64,000 nt of DNA. Source: Hominisplanchenecus murintestinalis (GTDB lineage: Bacteria; Bacillota; Clostridia; Lachnospirales; Lachnospiraceae). Positions 42,619 through 54,200 of the stretch are shown piece after piece. Location: positions 1 through 64,000 of the forward strand of contig SRZB01000018.1 in assembly GCA_004793585.1 (NCBI GenBank), read 5' to 3'. The position numbers and the translations under genes were made by a program. The notes below the pieces were generated by a model, which saw only the letters and a list, made by a program, of their open reading frames with translations, searched no databases and was not told the DNA's origin. The stretch's first letter is position 1. Every line of letters begins with the position of its first letter.

Positions 42619-43596
42619 TTATTTTTCCATGCCGCAGCCCGGCTTTGTCTTTTCCCTTTTTGCCGCTGCATACCTGGCGGCTGTTTTCTGTAACAGTTCA
42701 TTATAGTCTTTCCCACCAAAATCAGGCGGCGGGTTATCCACTACCACCCTGACGCGCCGGGAAAGTTCTGCATCTTCCTTTAGCGCCTCCCTGATTTTCT
42801 CCATGCCGGAAAGCCCTGCCCTGTCATTATCCAGGCACAGGCTGATGCAGTTGACAGCCGGATGGTCATGCAGGAACCCAAGCAGCGCACGGGGAGCCGT
42901 GCCGCCCAGGGAAAGGTAATGGTTCTTCGTCCAGTCCTCCCCCTGCATTTTAAGTAAGGACGCTACGGAAAGCGCGTCAATGGGGCTTTCCGTCACGGCA
43001 ACATAGGGGCTGTCTTTCTCCGCAGAGGGCAGCGAAAAACTGTAACGCTTATCGCTCCCGTCCACATCATTTTTAAAAGTGCCGTATATCCCGCGCAGGC
43101 AGGCATAACGCGCTTTCCCCTTACTGTCTTTTCCCACAAAGACACAGTTATGATAGCCGCGGGATTCATACAGAATCCCTTCCCTGATGCACTGGCTGAT
43201 CACTTCCGCGTCAATCCCCCTGCCCAGCAGATAGGACACTGCCGCCGTCCCGCACCGGTTTTCCTGCGGCAGTGTAAACGGCTTTTCGGGTTTCTCTCTG
43301 CGAGGAACCTCAGAGGGCGTCCAGACAGCCGCGCCCCGTTCCCCGCAGAGCGTCTCCACCGCTGAAACAAAATCCATGCCGCGCACCTTGACCAGATAAT
43401 CTAATGCCGTCCTGCCCCCGATCCCCCGGCTGTGCCAGTTCCATTTGCCGTTGGAAATTTTCAGGCTGTCATGGGTCACAGTCCGGTATTCCCTCCCGCC
43501 GCATTTTCGTAATTCCTGCGGTTCAAAAGCCTGCAAATAAGAAAGCAAATCCCACTCCTTCGCCCGTGCAATCTGTTCTTTCGTCACTCCCGGCAT
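42619..43596 (-). CDS. DUF3991/TOPRIM domain protein (primase-like)
   Basis: 325 aa. The N-terminal half contains a short zinc-finger-like core (GGREYRTVTHDSLKISNGKW) followed by the DUF3991 region. The C-terminal TOPRIM fold has VTESPIDALSVASLL at about 200 and the acidic ISLCLDNDRAG at about 260. Such proteins accompany relaxases in mobile elements and may prime complementary strand synthesis in the recipient. It has its own AGGTGATAGG site and starts after a terminator following mobC, so part of its expression may come from readthrough. Confidence 0.82.
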   Translation of the reverse strand: MPGVTKEQIARAKEWDLLSYLQAFEPQELRKCGGREYRTVTHDSLKISNGKWNWHSRGIGGRTALDYLVKVRGMDFVSAVETLCGERGAAVWTPSEVPRREKPEKPFTLPQENRCGTAAVSYLLGRGIDAEVISQCIREGILYESRGYHNCVFVGKDSKGKARYACLRGIYGTFKNDVDGSDKRYSFSLPSAEKDSPYVAVTESPIDALSVASLLKMQGEDWTKNHYLSLGGTAPRALLGFLHDHPAVNCISLCLDNDRAGLSGMEKIREALKEDAELSRRVRVVVDNPPPDFGGKDYNELLQKTAARYAAAKREKTKPGCGMEK

Positions 43597-43616
43597 ATCC
43601 CTATCACCTCCAAATC

Positions 43617-43655
43617 AAAAAAAGTGGGCGCAGAGAGGTTATCCCCTGCGCCCGC
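43617..43655 (-). terminator. Terminator between mobC and the TOPRIM gene
   Basis: 10-bp stem (43646-43655 with 43624-43633), then TTTTTTT on the minus strand (43617-43623). It lies in the middle of what looks like one operon and could separate expression of relaxosome genes from the relaxase. Confidence 0.85.
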
Positions 43656-43661
43656 ATGTCT

Positions 43662-44000
43662 TTACAGGCTTGCAAATTTCCGCAGCAGTTCCAGAAGCCC
43701 CGCCTGTGCCGCCGCATAGCCTTTGCGCAGATCCTCCACATCCTCGGCGTAAAGGTTGCGTGTCTCATTACAGCGGCGGGCAATCTGGTTTGTGTTTGCG
43801 GCCAGGGAGCGGAGCAGTTTTGTAAGCTCCTTCACGCTCCCCATATCCAGGTGGACGATATAACCGTCCACCGCCATCTTCCGCAGGTAAGCCCGTTTGT
43901 TCTTCGTGCCCGCCTGCTCCATCTTTTTCTCAATCAGGGCCATTTCCTCCGGGCTTACCTTAAAATAAAGCCCGATGGTGCGCCCTTCCTTCCTGCGCAT
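43662..44000 (-). CDS. mobC: MobC-like relaxosome protein
   Basis: 112 aa. ATG overlaps the stop of the methylase-helicase gene by one base (TGATG). It contains the MobC pattern: an N-terminal ribbon-helix-helix-like RTIGLYFKVSPEEMALIEKKM, a conserved region around NKRAYLRKMAVDGYIV, and the helical LRSLAANTNQIARRCNETRN. It assists the relaxase at oriT by opening or binding DNA. Followed by a terminator. Confidence 0.88.
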   Translation of the reverse strand: MRRKEGRTIGLYFKVSPEEMALIEKKMEQAGTKNKRAYLRKMAVDGYIVHLDMGSVKELTKLLRSLAANTNQIARRCNETRNLYAEDVEDLRKGYAAAQAGLLELLRKFASL

Positions 44001-45518
44001 CAGATCGCCTCCCTATCCTGCCCGCGCCCCGTCCCGTAGGATACCGGCGCAGGCCGTTCATATTCTTTCAGACTTTTCAGGATGGAGGGTTTTTCACCCT
44101 CCCGCCCTTCCTCTTCCTCCGTCTCCCGCGCCGGTTCCCCGCCGCGCCCTTTTTCCTCGTTGTCAAGCACCGTGTTAAGTTCTGCCAGACGCGCGGATTT
44201 TTCCAGAAGTTCCGCCTCCTGTGCAAAGGGCCTCTCCGCTTCCTCTTTCGCGCTTTCCAGTTCTTTGTGCAGGCGCGCCATATTCTCCTTGTGGCGTTCC
44301 AGGCTCTGGGGGATTTTCTCCAGCGCATTGTTGATACGGGTAATGTTCCCCACCACATCATCGGAAAGTTCCGCCGTATGGGTCAGGTGCTGTTTCATGG
44401 TCACTTTGAATTTCGCGCCGTCAAAGCACAGTTTCATGGGAAAACCACGGTACTCCCCAAGTTCAATCTCCTTGCCTGGGTCATCCATCAGGCGGCAGGC
44501 CGCCACGATTGCCTTGCCCGCTTCCTTGCGCTCCGTATATGCCGTCCCCATAACGGTCATGGAAAAAGCATCTTCTTTGGCCGGATGCGCCTCCAGTACC
44601 GGCAGGTCGGCATTCAGGCAGTCGATGTAAAGCTGGGTTTCTTTTATCTTATTGGGGTAATATCCCCGCACTTTATCCTGCATCTCATACTGCTGCGCCT
44701 GGTGGTTTGATTTCAGCATTTTCAGCTTCGTCACCTGTATATCCAAATCCATTTTTTCCTTGATCCGCGTATCGCCCGTGGCTAACATCTTCACCTCCGC
44801 ATAGGACAGGGCAGTGGCATCCACATCCTCAATGGATCGGGCCGGGCTTTTGGAGGTCATGATCTGGCCAATAAATTTCTGCTTCGACTCCACCAGCCCC
44901 CAGGTGTAGGCATCAAAGGTGCCCTTTGTGACATACCGGAAAATCCTTACCTTTTTATTCTCGTTGCCGCGCCTTACAATCCTCCCGGCGCGCTGCTCCA
45001 AATCCGCAGGACGCCAGGGGCAGTCCAGGTCATGGGATGCCACGAGTTTTGTCTGCACGTTGGTTCCGGCCCCCATCTTCTGTGTGCTGCCAAGAAGCAC
45101 GCGCACCTGTCCGCTTCGCACTTTTGCAAACAGTTCCGCTTTCTGCGCCTCTGTATTGGCATCATGGATAAAAGCGATCTCCTGCGGCGGGATTCCCTTT
45201 GCGATCAGCTTCTTTCGGATGTCCTCATAGACGCTTGCCTCCATGATGGTTTCTTCCTCCGTTGCTGCGGCTTCCCCCTCAGCTTCCGCTCCCTCTGCAC
45301 CCTCTTTTGCTTCTTCCTTTTTCGGCTCTGCCCTCCCTTTCGGCGTGGAGAGGTCTGAAAAGATGAGCTGTGTGCCCTTTGTTTCCGCGCTTTCCTGCCA
45401 GATTCTAAATACATTGTCCACGCAGGCGTTCACCTTGCTTCCGGGGTCGTCAGGAAGCAGCGGGTTCATAATGCGCTGGTCTAGGGCTAACTTGCGCCCG
45501 TCCGACGTTATCTTCAAT
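44000..45518 (-). CDS. Methylase-helicase giant protein, exon 2 (helicase C-terminal part)
   Basis: 506 codons downstream of the group II intron. Read from the intron 3' end, it starts with LKITSDGRKLALDQRIMNPLL, the expected continuation of IDNM in exon 1. It contains the helicase C domain: an acidic low-complexity insert, then LLGSTQKMGAGTNVQ, DCPWRPADLEQRAGRIVRRG (motif VI Arg fingers) and a long C-terminal domain with coiled coil. The frame is also open upstream through the intron end (45519-45616), but that part is intron sequence. Needs splicing with exon 1 to give the full protein. Ends coupled to mobC. Confidence 0.85.
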
Positions 45519-45573
45519 ACCGATAGGTAACGGTCTGAACTGGCTTTACAGTTCTCGCCGCTTTCCCCCGGTT

Positions 45574-45610
45574 CGCACCGTGCATGACAGTTTCCCATCA
45601 CACGGCGCTC
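45574..45610 (-). ncRNA. Group II intron domain V hairpin
   Basis: Minus strand begins GAGCGCCGTG and ends CACGGTGCG, with a GGGAAAC-type loop. It has the AGC near the base and a GNRA-like loop expected for the catalytic domain V. Sixteen bases precede the maturase stop on the other side, so the maturase ends in domain IV/V. Confidence 0.7.
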
Positions 45611-45619
45611 CATCAATAA

Positions 45620-47530
45620 TTAGATTGCAATAGTATTATCCAAAGAACTTATTTCTGTGTTTCCAGCTAAGTTTCTCAACTCATTCAGTTTGCGTAAATC
45701 TATGGTGTCTTTGTATTCGGAAATATACTGTGATATTGTGTCCTGCTTTGTCGCATGGATTAGCCTATGGATGTCCTCATGCACGATTACCAGATTTCTA
45801 TATTCATCTGTACCGCCTTGACAGCGTGGGGTTTTATGGTGGCAGTGGATGTCGCTGTATTCCAGTTTTATCCCTGTTACTGCACATTTCCCATACTGCC
45901 CGGCATAAAGTGAAATCCTGTTGTCCGCATACTGTATGCTCCTGTTGCTGACAGGGTTCTGCATGAGTTTCAACAGCGTAAAGGTGTCTATCCCTAAATT
46001 ATTGTGGATTTCAGCACGCCCTTCCGCTGTGTATTTATTGACAGACTTTTTCTTACACTTAGGGATTTTGTTCTGTACATACCCAACCGGGGCTACTGCA
46101 TAGCCGCTTATAAATCGGATTTGCTCGCTTTTCCCATAGTTCATTTTCACAGCTTTTGATATGTTCGGCACTCTCTTTTTCCGCTTTTTATAATACTTCA
46201 CGGATTTATAGTTTTTCCTCATACGGTTCTTAAACACAGCCGTTGTCTGGAACGCTATCTTCCGGCAGTCAAGGCATATCCGGGTAGCTGTTTTATAATA
46301 ATTGTGTATGCCCATGACTTTTGAGTTGTAGTTCTGTATCATCTTATACTGCTCTTTGCCGCTGTCCGGCTTCTGTATGCGCTTTATCTGCTCCACCAGC
46401 TTCTTTGCCGCTTTCTTTACAGCCTTATCGCTCATACTGCTGACAACGGTGTATTTATTCCTTTTCCGATGAACCTTTAACTTGAACCCAAGAAAGTCCG
46501 AATAGTGTTTCCGCAAATTTACAATCTTTGATTTTTCAGATGAAATGTCCAGTTTCAGCCGTTCTTTCAGCCAGCCTTTCACCGCATGGAATGTCCTGAC
46601 GGCGGCGTCATAACTCCTGCAAAAGATTTTGAAGTCGTCCGCATACCGCACAATCCGCATTTCCTTTACATTGGTTTTCTTTAATGCTTCCATTGCGCCG
46701 CTCCTGCTTACCGTGCCGTTTTGGGAAGTGGTTGTATAGTATTCATACCTTGTCGGCATGTTTTCCCAGTTGCTGCTGACCCACCAGTCCAGTTCATTCA
46801 GCGCGATATTGGACAGCAGCGGCGACAAAATGCCGCCCTGCGGTGTTCCTTTCATCGGATAATAAACCGTCTTGTCCGGCATTTTAACCGGGGCTTTTAA
46901 CATCTTCCTTATAATCACCAATAACTGTTTGTCCTGTATCCCCATTGTCCAAATCTGCTTTAACAGCTTTGAATGGTTGACGTTATCGAAAAATCCCTGT
47001 ATGTCTATATCCACACAGTAATGCAGGTTGGATAACTGCATATTCCTGTGCGTTTGGGCGATAGCATGTTCCACACTCCTGTTTGGGCGGAACCCATAGC
47101 TGTGTTCATAAAACTTTGCTTCACAGATTGGCTCCAAAACCTGCAAGATACATTGCTGTATCAGGCGGTCATACATTGCGGGGATTCCAAGCGGCCTTGT
47201 TTTGTCGCTCCCTTCTTTTGGGATTTCTACCCTTTTTACTGCTTTTGGCTGGTAATCCTTAAATTTACGCTGGATAATCTGCACGAACTCGCTTACTTCG
47301 ATTCGCTCAATATCTTTGATATTCATATCGTCTGTGCCATACGTTTTACTCCCGGCATTGTCTTTGATGTTCCTATACGCAAGTTTTATATTGTTTTCAC
47401 AAGTGATATACTGCATTAGGTTCCTGAATTTCCCGCCGTCTTTGCTCTTTTGGTACAGCCCGTCATAAATATCCTGCATATCGTAGTATTCGTTGTGCCT
47501 TAGCTTCTTGTTTTTCAGTTTCTTTGTCAT
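45620..47530 (-). CDS. Group II intron reverse transcriptase/maturase with HNH endonuclease
   Basis: 636 aa, with AAAGGAGTGATG before the ATG. The reverse transcriptase domain (about 70-360) has RPLGIPAMYDRLIQQ, the RT3-4 regions (GFRPNRSVEHAI), GTPQGGILSPLLSNI and the catalytic YADD at about 303. The maturase domain X follows at about 400-510. The C-terminal HNH domain (about 560-615) has CAVTG, CHHKTPRCQGGTDEYRNL and HEDIH. All motifs are intact. It acts in splicing and in target-primed reverse transcription of the intron. Confidence 0.93.
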   Translation of the reverse strand: MTKKLKNKKLRHNEYYDMQDIYDGLYQKSKDGGKFRNLMQYITCENNIKLAYRNIKDNAGSKTYGTDDMNIKDIERIEVSEFVQIIQRKFKDYQPKAVKRVEIPKEGSDKTRPLGIPAMYDRLIQQCILQVLEPICEAKFYEHSYGFRPNRSVEHAIAQTHRNMQLSNLHYCVDIDIQGFFDNVNHSKLLKQIWTMGIQDKQLLVIIRKMLKAPVKMPDKTVYYPMKGTPQGGILSPLLSNIALNELDWWVSSNWENMPTRYEYYTTTSQNGTVSRSGAMEALKKTNVKEMRIVRYADDFKIFCRSYDAAVRTFHAVKGWLKERLKLDISSEKSKIVNLRKHYSDFLGFKLKVHRKRNKYTVVSSMSDKAVKKAAKKLVEQIKRIQKPDSGKEQYKMIQNYNSKVMGIHNYYKTATRICLDCRKIAFQTTAVFKNRMRKNYKSVKYYKKRKKRVPNISKAVKMNYGKSEQIRFISGYAVAPVGYVQNKIPKCKKKSVNKYTAEGRAEIHNNLGIDTFTLLKLMQNPVSNRSIQYADNRISLYAGQYGKCAVTGIKLEYSDIHCHHKTPRCQGGTDEYRNLVIVHEDIHRLIHATKQDTISQYISEYKDTIDLRKLNELRNLAGNTEISSLDNTIAI

Positions 47531-48267
47531 AGAACATCACTCCTTTCGGAGCAAACTTTTTGTCTTGCTCGAACCTATGGTGATAATTCCTATTGCAAAT
47601 CTGACTACTGACTGGAGGCTATCCCTCCTCACGCCTTATTATTGCGTGTATCATCAGTACTGTGCCTCCACTTTCATCACCCGCAAAGACGCTTATATGA
47701 TTCGTCATCACCACCTGCAAATGGGCAGGCGTCGGGTAACTTACTACGTTCCGATAATCTTATCCCAATCCCTGAAAAAAAAACTTCAAGGATTTCAATA
47801 TAGTTTTAGGTTCTGCTTTAAGCCTGCCAGCTTGATGCCGCCTGTAACGGCATAAGGTATTTCATAACATGCACTTTTACTTTACCTCACTGGCTCCACG
47901 CCCGTGGAATAGACATTTCTATCTATGCGACATATAGACTTGTACGTTCGCAGATATGTCAGTCTTTTCAGACATTCTAACCATGACTATATATAGACCT
48001 CCGACCTGTCATATACAGCCGGCACCTCTGCCGGCCTTTCCACAGCTCTGCCTGTTTGGGTATACTTCAGCCGTCCTCTCCGTGCTGTAGGCCGTGAACT
48101 TTATCCACTCGCCCAACGGGGTATTAAGGGAAGCGTTTCTGGGCGTTGCTCCATCATTCCACTTCTCAGATTATCAGTTATCCTGATGTGTTTTTAACTA
48201 CTGCACACCAGCCACAGCTTTTGTCACGTTTTCCTCGTGGTTTGTAGCTGTAACGTATCGCTCACAC

Positions 48268-51200
48268 ATGTTGTCGATCCGGGGGTCTATTTTCTCCTTC
48301 CGTATTTTTTCCGCCCTCTCCGCAAGGGACTGTACCATCGCTTTCTGCGCCTGGCTGGGTTCCGTCTGTATTGTGATATACTCCGCTTCCGGCACCGGGA
48401 GCTTTAACATATCCGCCGTCTGGATATCAGCAGCCTCTTTCCAGCGGTTAATCAGTTCCGGCAGGTTATAAAAACGCGCAAACCGGGTCTTTAAGCGGAA
48501 ACCCGTCCCCTCCGGCTTTAATTCCACCGCCGTCACCTGCTCCCCGAAGGTCGCCGCCCAGTTGTCAAAGTGTTTCAGGCTCCGCACCTTCCCCGTGCTG
48601 TCCCGGTATCCTTCCTCCAGCATACTGTACTGGAGATAGCGCATCATGGTATAAAGTTCCACCATTGAGTTGCTTACCGGGGTGCCAGTGGCAAAGACCA
48701 CGCCGCGCCCGCCGGTGATTTCATCCATATAGCGGCACTTTGCAAACATATCGCTGGACTTCTGCGCGTCCGTCTGGCTGATGCCCGCAACATTACGCAT
48801 TTTCGTATGCATGTAAAGGTTTTTAAAACTGTGCGCCTCGTCCACGAAAAGACGGTCAACGCCCAGCTCCTCAAAGGTAACGGTATCATCCTTTTTCTTG
48901 TCATAAAGTTTCTTAATCTTAGCTTCCAGGTTCTTTTTTGTTTTTTCCATCTGCTTGACCGTGAATTTTTCTTCCCTGTTTGCCTTTGCTTCCGCAATGG
49001 CATCCACGATCTCGTCAATCTGCCCCTGTATGATGGCCGCCTGCCGCTCCGGTGAAATAGGGATTTTCTCAAATTGAGAATGGCCAATGATAACTGCGTC
49101 ATAATCGCCGGTGGCAATCCGCGCACAGAACTTTTTGCGGTTCTTCGGCTCAAAATCCTTTTTTGTGGCCACAAGCACCTTCGCGCCGGGGTAAAGGGTT
49201 AAAAAATCGCCGCCCCATTGTTCCGTCAGGTGGTTCGGCACAATCATGATGGATTTTTTGCATAGTCCGAGCCGCTTGCTCTCCATCGCCGCCGCTATCA
49301 TCTCATAAGTCTTTCCCGCACCTACCACATGGGCGAGCAGGGAATTACCGCCGTACAGGATACGCGCGACCGCGTTCCTCTGGTGCGGCTCCAGCTTTAT
49401 CTCCGGGTTCATCCCGATAAAATTGATATGCCTCCCGTCATATTCACGGGGACGGGTGGAATTGAACAGCTTGTTGTAAATGCCGCATAAATCCGCGCGC
49501 CTGTCCGGGTCTTTGAAAATCCAGTCATGGAAAGCCTCTTTCATGGCATCCTGCTTCTGCTGTGCGATGGCCGTCTCTTTCTCATTCAGCACACGGGTTT
49601 CTTTCCCTTCTATATCCGTGTGCGTATCGAAAATCTGGACGCTTCTCTGGTTTAAGCTGGCTTCAAAAATCTCATAGGCATTGATCCGTTTTGTGCCGTA
49701 GGTGGTGTGGACGCGGGTGTTCGTGATGCTGTCCTCCGATTTTCCCTTTATCCTCCATTCCCCTGTCACATCTGAATACATCACGTCTATTCTCCCGTTC
49801 TGGAGCCGCCCCGGTGTCTGGAGCAGTTCAAACAGGAACTGTTTATAGTATTTTGTATCTATCCAGGGTGCGCCGATGCGGACGCTTATTTCCGGCGCAG
49901 TCAGGTCTTTCGGCTGCACCGCAGCAAGTGCCTCCACGTTGGCGGCAAATTCCGGGTATTCATCCGCTGCTTTTTTTGCCCTTTCCAGTTTTTTCCGCAC
50001 ATTGCCGGAAAGGTATTCATCCGCAGTCTGCCAGCCCTTTTGCCAGTCCGTATTTTCCTCCGAAATGACAGCCGGGCCGCTGTCCGGGTCTTTGAAGATA
50101 ATGCCCTTTAAGTCTGAAATGATCTGCGGTATTTTATCGCTCCCGCCCATCAGGGATGCCATGAATCCCAAATCCACACAGGCCCTCTCCCCGATGGAAA
50201 CGCCCAGCGCCTCCACCGCCGTATCCACGCTTGTAACGCTTTGCCGGTGCTGGATTGTCCGCTTTGTGAACATATCAGCCTTGCGCTTTAAATTCCCTTC
50301 CTCGTCTAATACCTCCAGGGAACATAACAGCGGGTAAGAAGAATCCTGTCGGAAAGCAAGGCGGTTCCCGGCGCTGTTAAGCAGGCCGTATTTCTTCTGG
50401 AAATTATCATAGAGTGTGTTGAGCCGCTCCTGCTCTTTCCCGATCTGTGCATCATCCGCACCGTTAAGCTGTAAATCTATGAGCTGCCTTGCGCTGTCCC
50501 GGATCGCGATCATGCCCCGGATGCGGGCGGCAGGCATTTTCCCGACTTCCATGCGCTTCATGCGCGAGTTTTCCCGGAAATAGAGTTTCCCGTCCTTTTC
50601 GGCAAAACTGAAATTGCGTACCTGCGGGTCTGCCGGTATGGTTTCCTCTTTTTCTTTTCCTTCCTGCTCCGGCGCGTCCATGTGCAGGAGTTCTTGATCC
50701 GGTGTCCCGATATGCGTTACCGCCTCTGCAAGCTGCTCTTTCAGGTCGGCCCCTTCAAGCGGTATACATGCCGTTTCCGTGGCATTTCCGTACATATTCT
50801 CCCAGAAAGCCATCCTGCCCAGCACCATCTCCGGGTGCTGCAGATAATAATTGTTTAAGGGTACGCCGTCCTCTGTCTGTCCTACGTTCACCCAATCCGG
50901 GAGCTTTTCCGGCGCGCTGCCCCGTTTCTGGAAAAACAGGATGTCCGCCGTCACCTCCGTGCCCGCATTGGCTTTAAATGCGTTATTCGGCAGGCGCACT
51001 GCCCCCAAAAGGTCGGCTTTCTGCGCCAGCGCCTCCCGCACCCTGCCGTTTGCCTTATCCATTGTCCCCTTTGAGGTAATAAAGGCCACAACGCCGCCCG
51101 GACGCACTTTGTCCAGTGTTTTTGTGAGGAAATAATCGTGTATCAAAAGATTCTGCTTATCATACTGCCTGTCATGCACCTTGTATTCCCCGAAAGGCAC

Positions 51201-54200
51201 ATTCCCCACCGCAAGGTCAAAAAAGTCGCCCGGATGGTCGGTGGTTTCAAACCCGCCCACGGTAATATCCGCTTTCTGGTAAAGCTGCTTTGCGATACGC
51301 CCGGTCAGGAAATCCAGTTCCACGCCGTAAAGGTTCGATTTTTCAAATTCTTCCGGCACAAGCCCGAAGAAGTTCCCGATGCCGCAGGACGGCTCCAGGA
51401 TATTCCCCGGCGTAAAGCCCATGCGTTTTACCGCTTCGTACATTGCCTTAATCACAACAGGACTTGTATAGTAGGCATTTAAGACTGTGCTGCGCGCCGA
51501 TTCGTATTCTTCCGGGGTCAGCAGTTCCTTTAGTTCTCCGTATTCCTTCCCCCATTTTTCGTTGTCCGCGTCAAATGCCTGATAAAGCCCGCCCCACCCT
51601 ACATATTTTGATAAAACCTCCTGTTCCTGCGGTGTGGCAAGGCGTTTTTCCGCTTCAATCTGTTTCAAAGTCCGGATTGCAGCGATGTTATTCTGGTATT
51701 TTGTTTTCTGCCCGCCCTCTCCCAGCGAATCGTCCGTGATGCGGAAATTGCTGCGGTCAGGGCCGGTGTGGAGTTTCTCCACAACAATCTCATAAGGAAG
51801 CCCCTTGCTGTAAACTCCCACCGTTTCTGCGGTGATAACCTGCCCGCCCTCGATCTCCACCATCTCCGGGGGTTCTTCTTCCTCCCTGTCTGCGCTTTCA
51901 GGTTCCGTAGGGAAAACGCCTTCCCTGGCTCCCTGCATTTCCTCCCGCCAGATTTTTTCATTTAGGCCGGCCTCCAACTGTTCCTCTATATGTGGTTCTA
52001 CATAGATAAGCTGGTCATAGTCCAGAAATTCCAGTTCTCCATCGATCAGTTCCCGCAGGCTGTCATACTGCCGTTTCTCCACACATTTCCCATCCACAAA
52101 CTGGCTGAGTGAAAAGTGAATCAGGTCAACATTCACCTGAACCTCAAAACCGCCGTTTTCCGTGGTGCCGTAGGCAATCCCGACTTCTTCCAGGTTGGTA
52201 AAATCCACGCTGTCCTCATTGTATTCTTCAAGGCAGAAATCTTCGATCAGGCGCTTCGCTTCCTCCATATCCCGGCTGTCCGGCACCTGCGTTTCCGCTT
52301 CTTCTCTGTAAACGGCGTCTTTTTCCGGCTCCGGCGCTGTATGTGCTTCCTCCGCCTGCCTTCCGGCATCCATCCCTGCCTGTGCCATATCTTCCGGGAA
52401 ATTTCCGTGTTCTAAATCATTCTCCCACTCCTGTTCCACACATTCCCGGACAAAGGGGACAGATTCCTCCCGGAAAATCGGAAACCACCCCTGCATATCC
52501 AAATCTTTCAGGCTGACACGCCCTTTTTCATAGTCAATGCTGTCAACCTCCATGTGCCGCCCGTCAATGGTCAGTTTCATCCCAAGGGGGATGTAGTCGG
52601 CAACGTCCCTCTCCTTTACAATCTCATAAGAGGCGTTTTCCCCACGCTCCGGGTCCGGTCTGGCAATGACAACGCTCTGCCCATGCTCCAAAAGGTCTTT
52701 TACCACCGCCTGCCATACCCTGCCCCCGGTAACGGAAGTCTCCCCAAGCCCGTCAATCTCTCTTGTAAGCAGCTTTGCGGAAAGGGCAGGGGCTGCCGCC
52801 TCCGCGTCTTTGCCGTAAAACAGGATGTATTCCCCCACCTGTACGCCCACCAGCTTATCCGGATGTTCTGTTTTGAGGTTTAAATATTCCTCCACATTGG
52901 GGGCAAGGTCTGTTTCTGCCTGCACGGTTCCGGTATCTTTTTCTGTTCCTTCCAAGACCGGCGCGGGTTCCTCCTTAATGACGGGTTTTCCGTCCTGATA
53001 GAAAATCTCTTTCCGGTCTCCATCTGCCTCCATAACGGCCCGCTCCGGGCGGTACCTCTGTTCTTCGATGTTATGGAACCATTGGTTGGCAAAGCGGTTT
53101 AAATCTTTGCGGAGTTTCGGAATCCATCTTCCGGGTTCGGGATAAACCTGCTGGTACATCCCCATGCTGTCCTGCTGATAAGTAAGCGGCTCCAATGTCC
53201 CTTTTTCGTGGTCGATCCGGAAGGTCATCTCCGGGTCAGCCATAGAATCACCGTTCTGCCGGTAATAATGTGCTATGGAGATTTCATTGCTGCCCACAGC
53301 CTCTATGTGCAGCGGCATCATGGCCTCTCCCGCCCGTAACTGCATAGCGGTGTAATGCTGGCCGGTAAAATCAGGGAACAGCCGCATAAATGCCCGGTAA
53401 TTCAGTTCCGGTAACGTCCTGCCCTTCTTCTTATCCTGTGTCTCCGCCTCTCCCGCGCCGGCTTTTTCCTGCCCTCTGTTTTCTTCCGTCAGCAGATTGT
53501 CCGTATTTCCGGATTCTATCGGTTCCGCATCTTCCGGGGCGGCCTGTCTCTGCACAGAAGCTGCCCCTGTTTCCTTTGCCCATTCCGGCGCATCCGGCTC
53601 CCCGGCATGTCTCTCTATCGCGTCCCTTCTGTCTGTCACCACATCCTGATAGGTGCGCTCTAAAATATCCTCCACCATCCACGCCCTGAACATGGGAAGG
53701 GACTGGAAAGCATCATATAAATCCGGCTGGCTCTCCACAATCTCATTGATAAAAAATCCAAGTTCATTGTCCAGTTCTGCCGCTGCGCTGTCATAGTCCG
53801 TCTCACGGTCACGCAGGTAAGAATAGAAACTGCTCTGCCGCACCACGTCACTCAGCATGGAAAGCGCTTCCCTGTATAACTCTGCCGCAGATTTCCCCGC
53901 AGGGGACGCTTTTGTATCTTCCTCCGCCCGTATTTCCGGTTCCGCCTGGGTTGGTGTAGAAAATACAGGCGTCTCCTGTATGGCGGAAATATTCGTCTGT
54001 GTCTCGGCCGCTACTTTCCGTATCTGTTCCTTGATGGCCTCCGGCAGACCTTCATCGTAAAATGTCACACTCCTGTCAGCGTCTATATGGGCAACCGTCT
54101 TATAATCCCCATGTTCTTCTTCCAGGCGGTTCCACACGGTCAGGCCGTTCCCCAGAAAGCCATAGCCAATATCGTAATGGGAAAGGACGGCTTCCTCCTG

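Larger units (their letters stand above)
45519..48267 (-). mobile_element. Group II intron (ORF-containing) in the methylase-helicase gene
   Basis: 5' end at 48267 begins GTGTGAGCG, which fits the GUGYG rule; stems such as ACAGC/GCTGT and CACG/CGTG follow at once, as in domain I. A domain V-like hairpin lies at 45574-45610 and a domain VI-like stem at about 45519-45573. The 3' end is uncertain by a few bases (about 45519-45523). Splicing from 48268 to 45518 keeps the reading frame and rebuilds a conserved protein junction (IDN-I/M-LKIT). Length about 2749 bp. It encodes a maturase with an HNH domain, so it is probably mobile. Confidence 0.85.

Noticed and set aside
45519..45616. Start of exon 2 frame at 45616 as a separate gene start
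   Set aside because: Those codons lie in group II intron domain V/VI and are removed by splicing.
48198..48267. Last 22 codons of the giant frame before its stop
   Set aside because: They read into the intron; the structured 5' intron sequence explains them.
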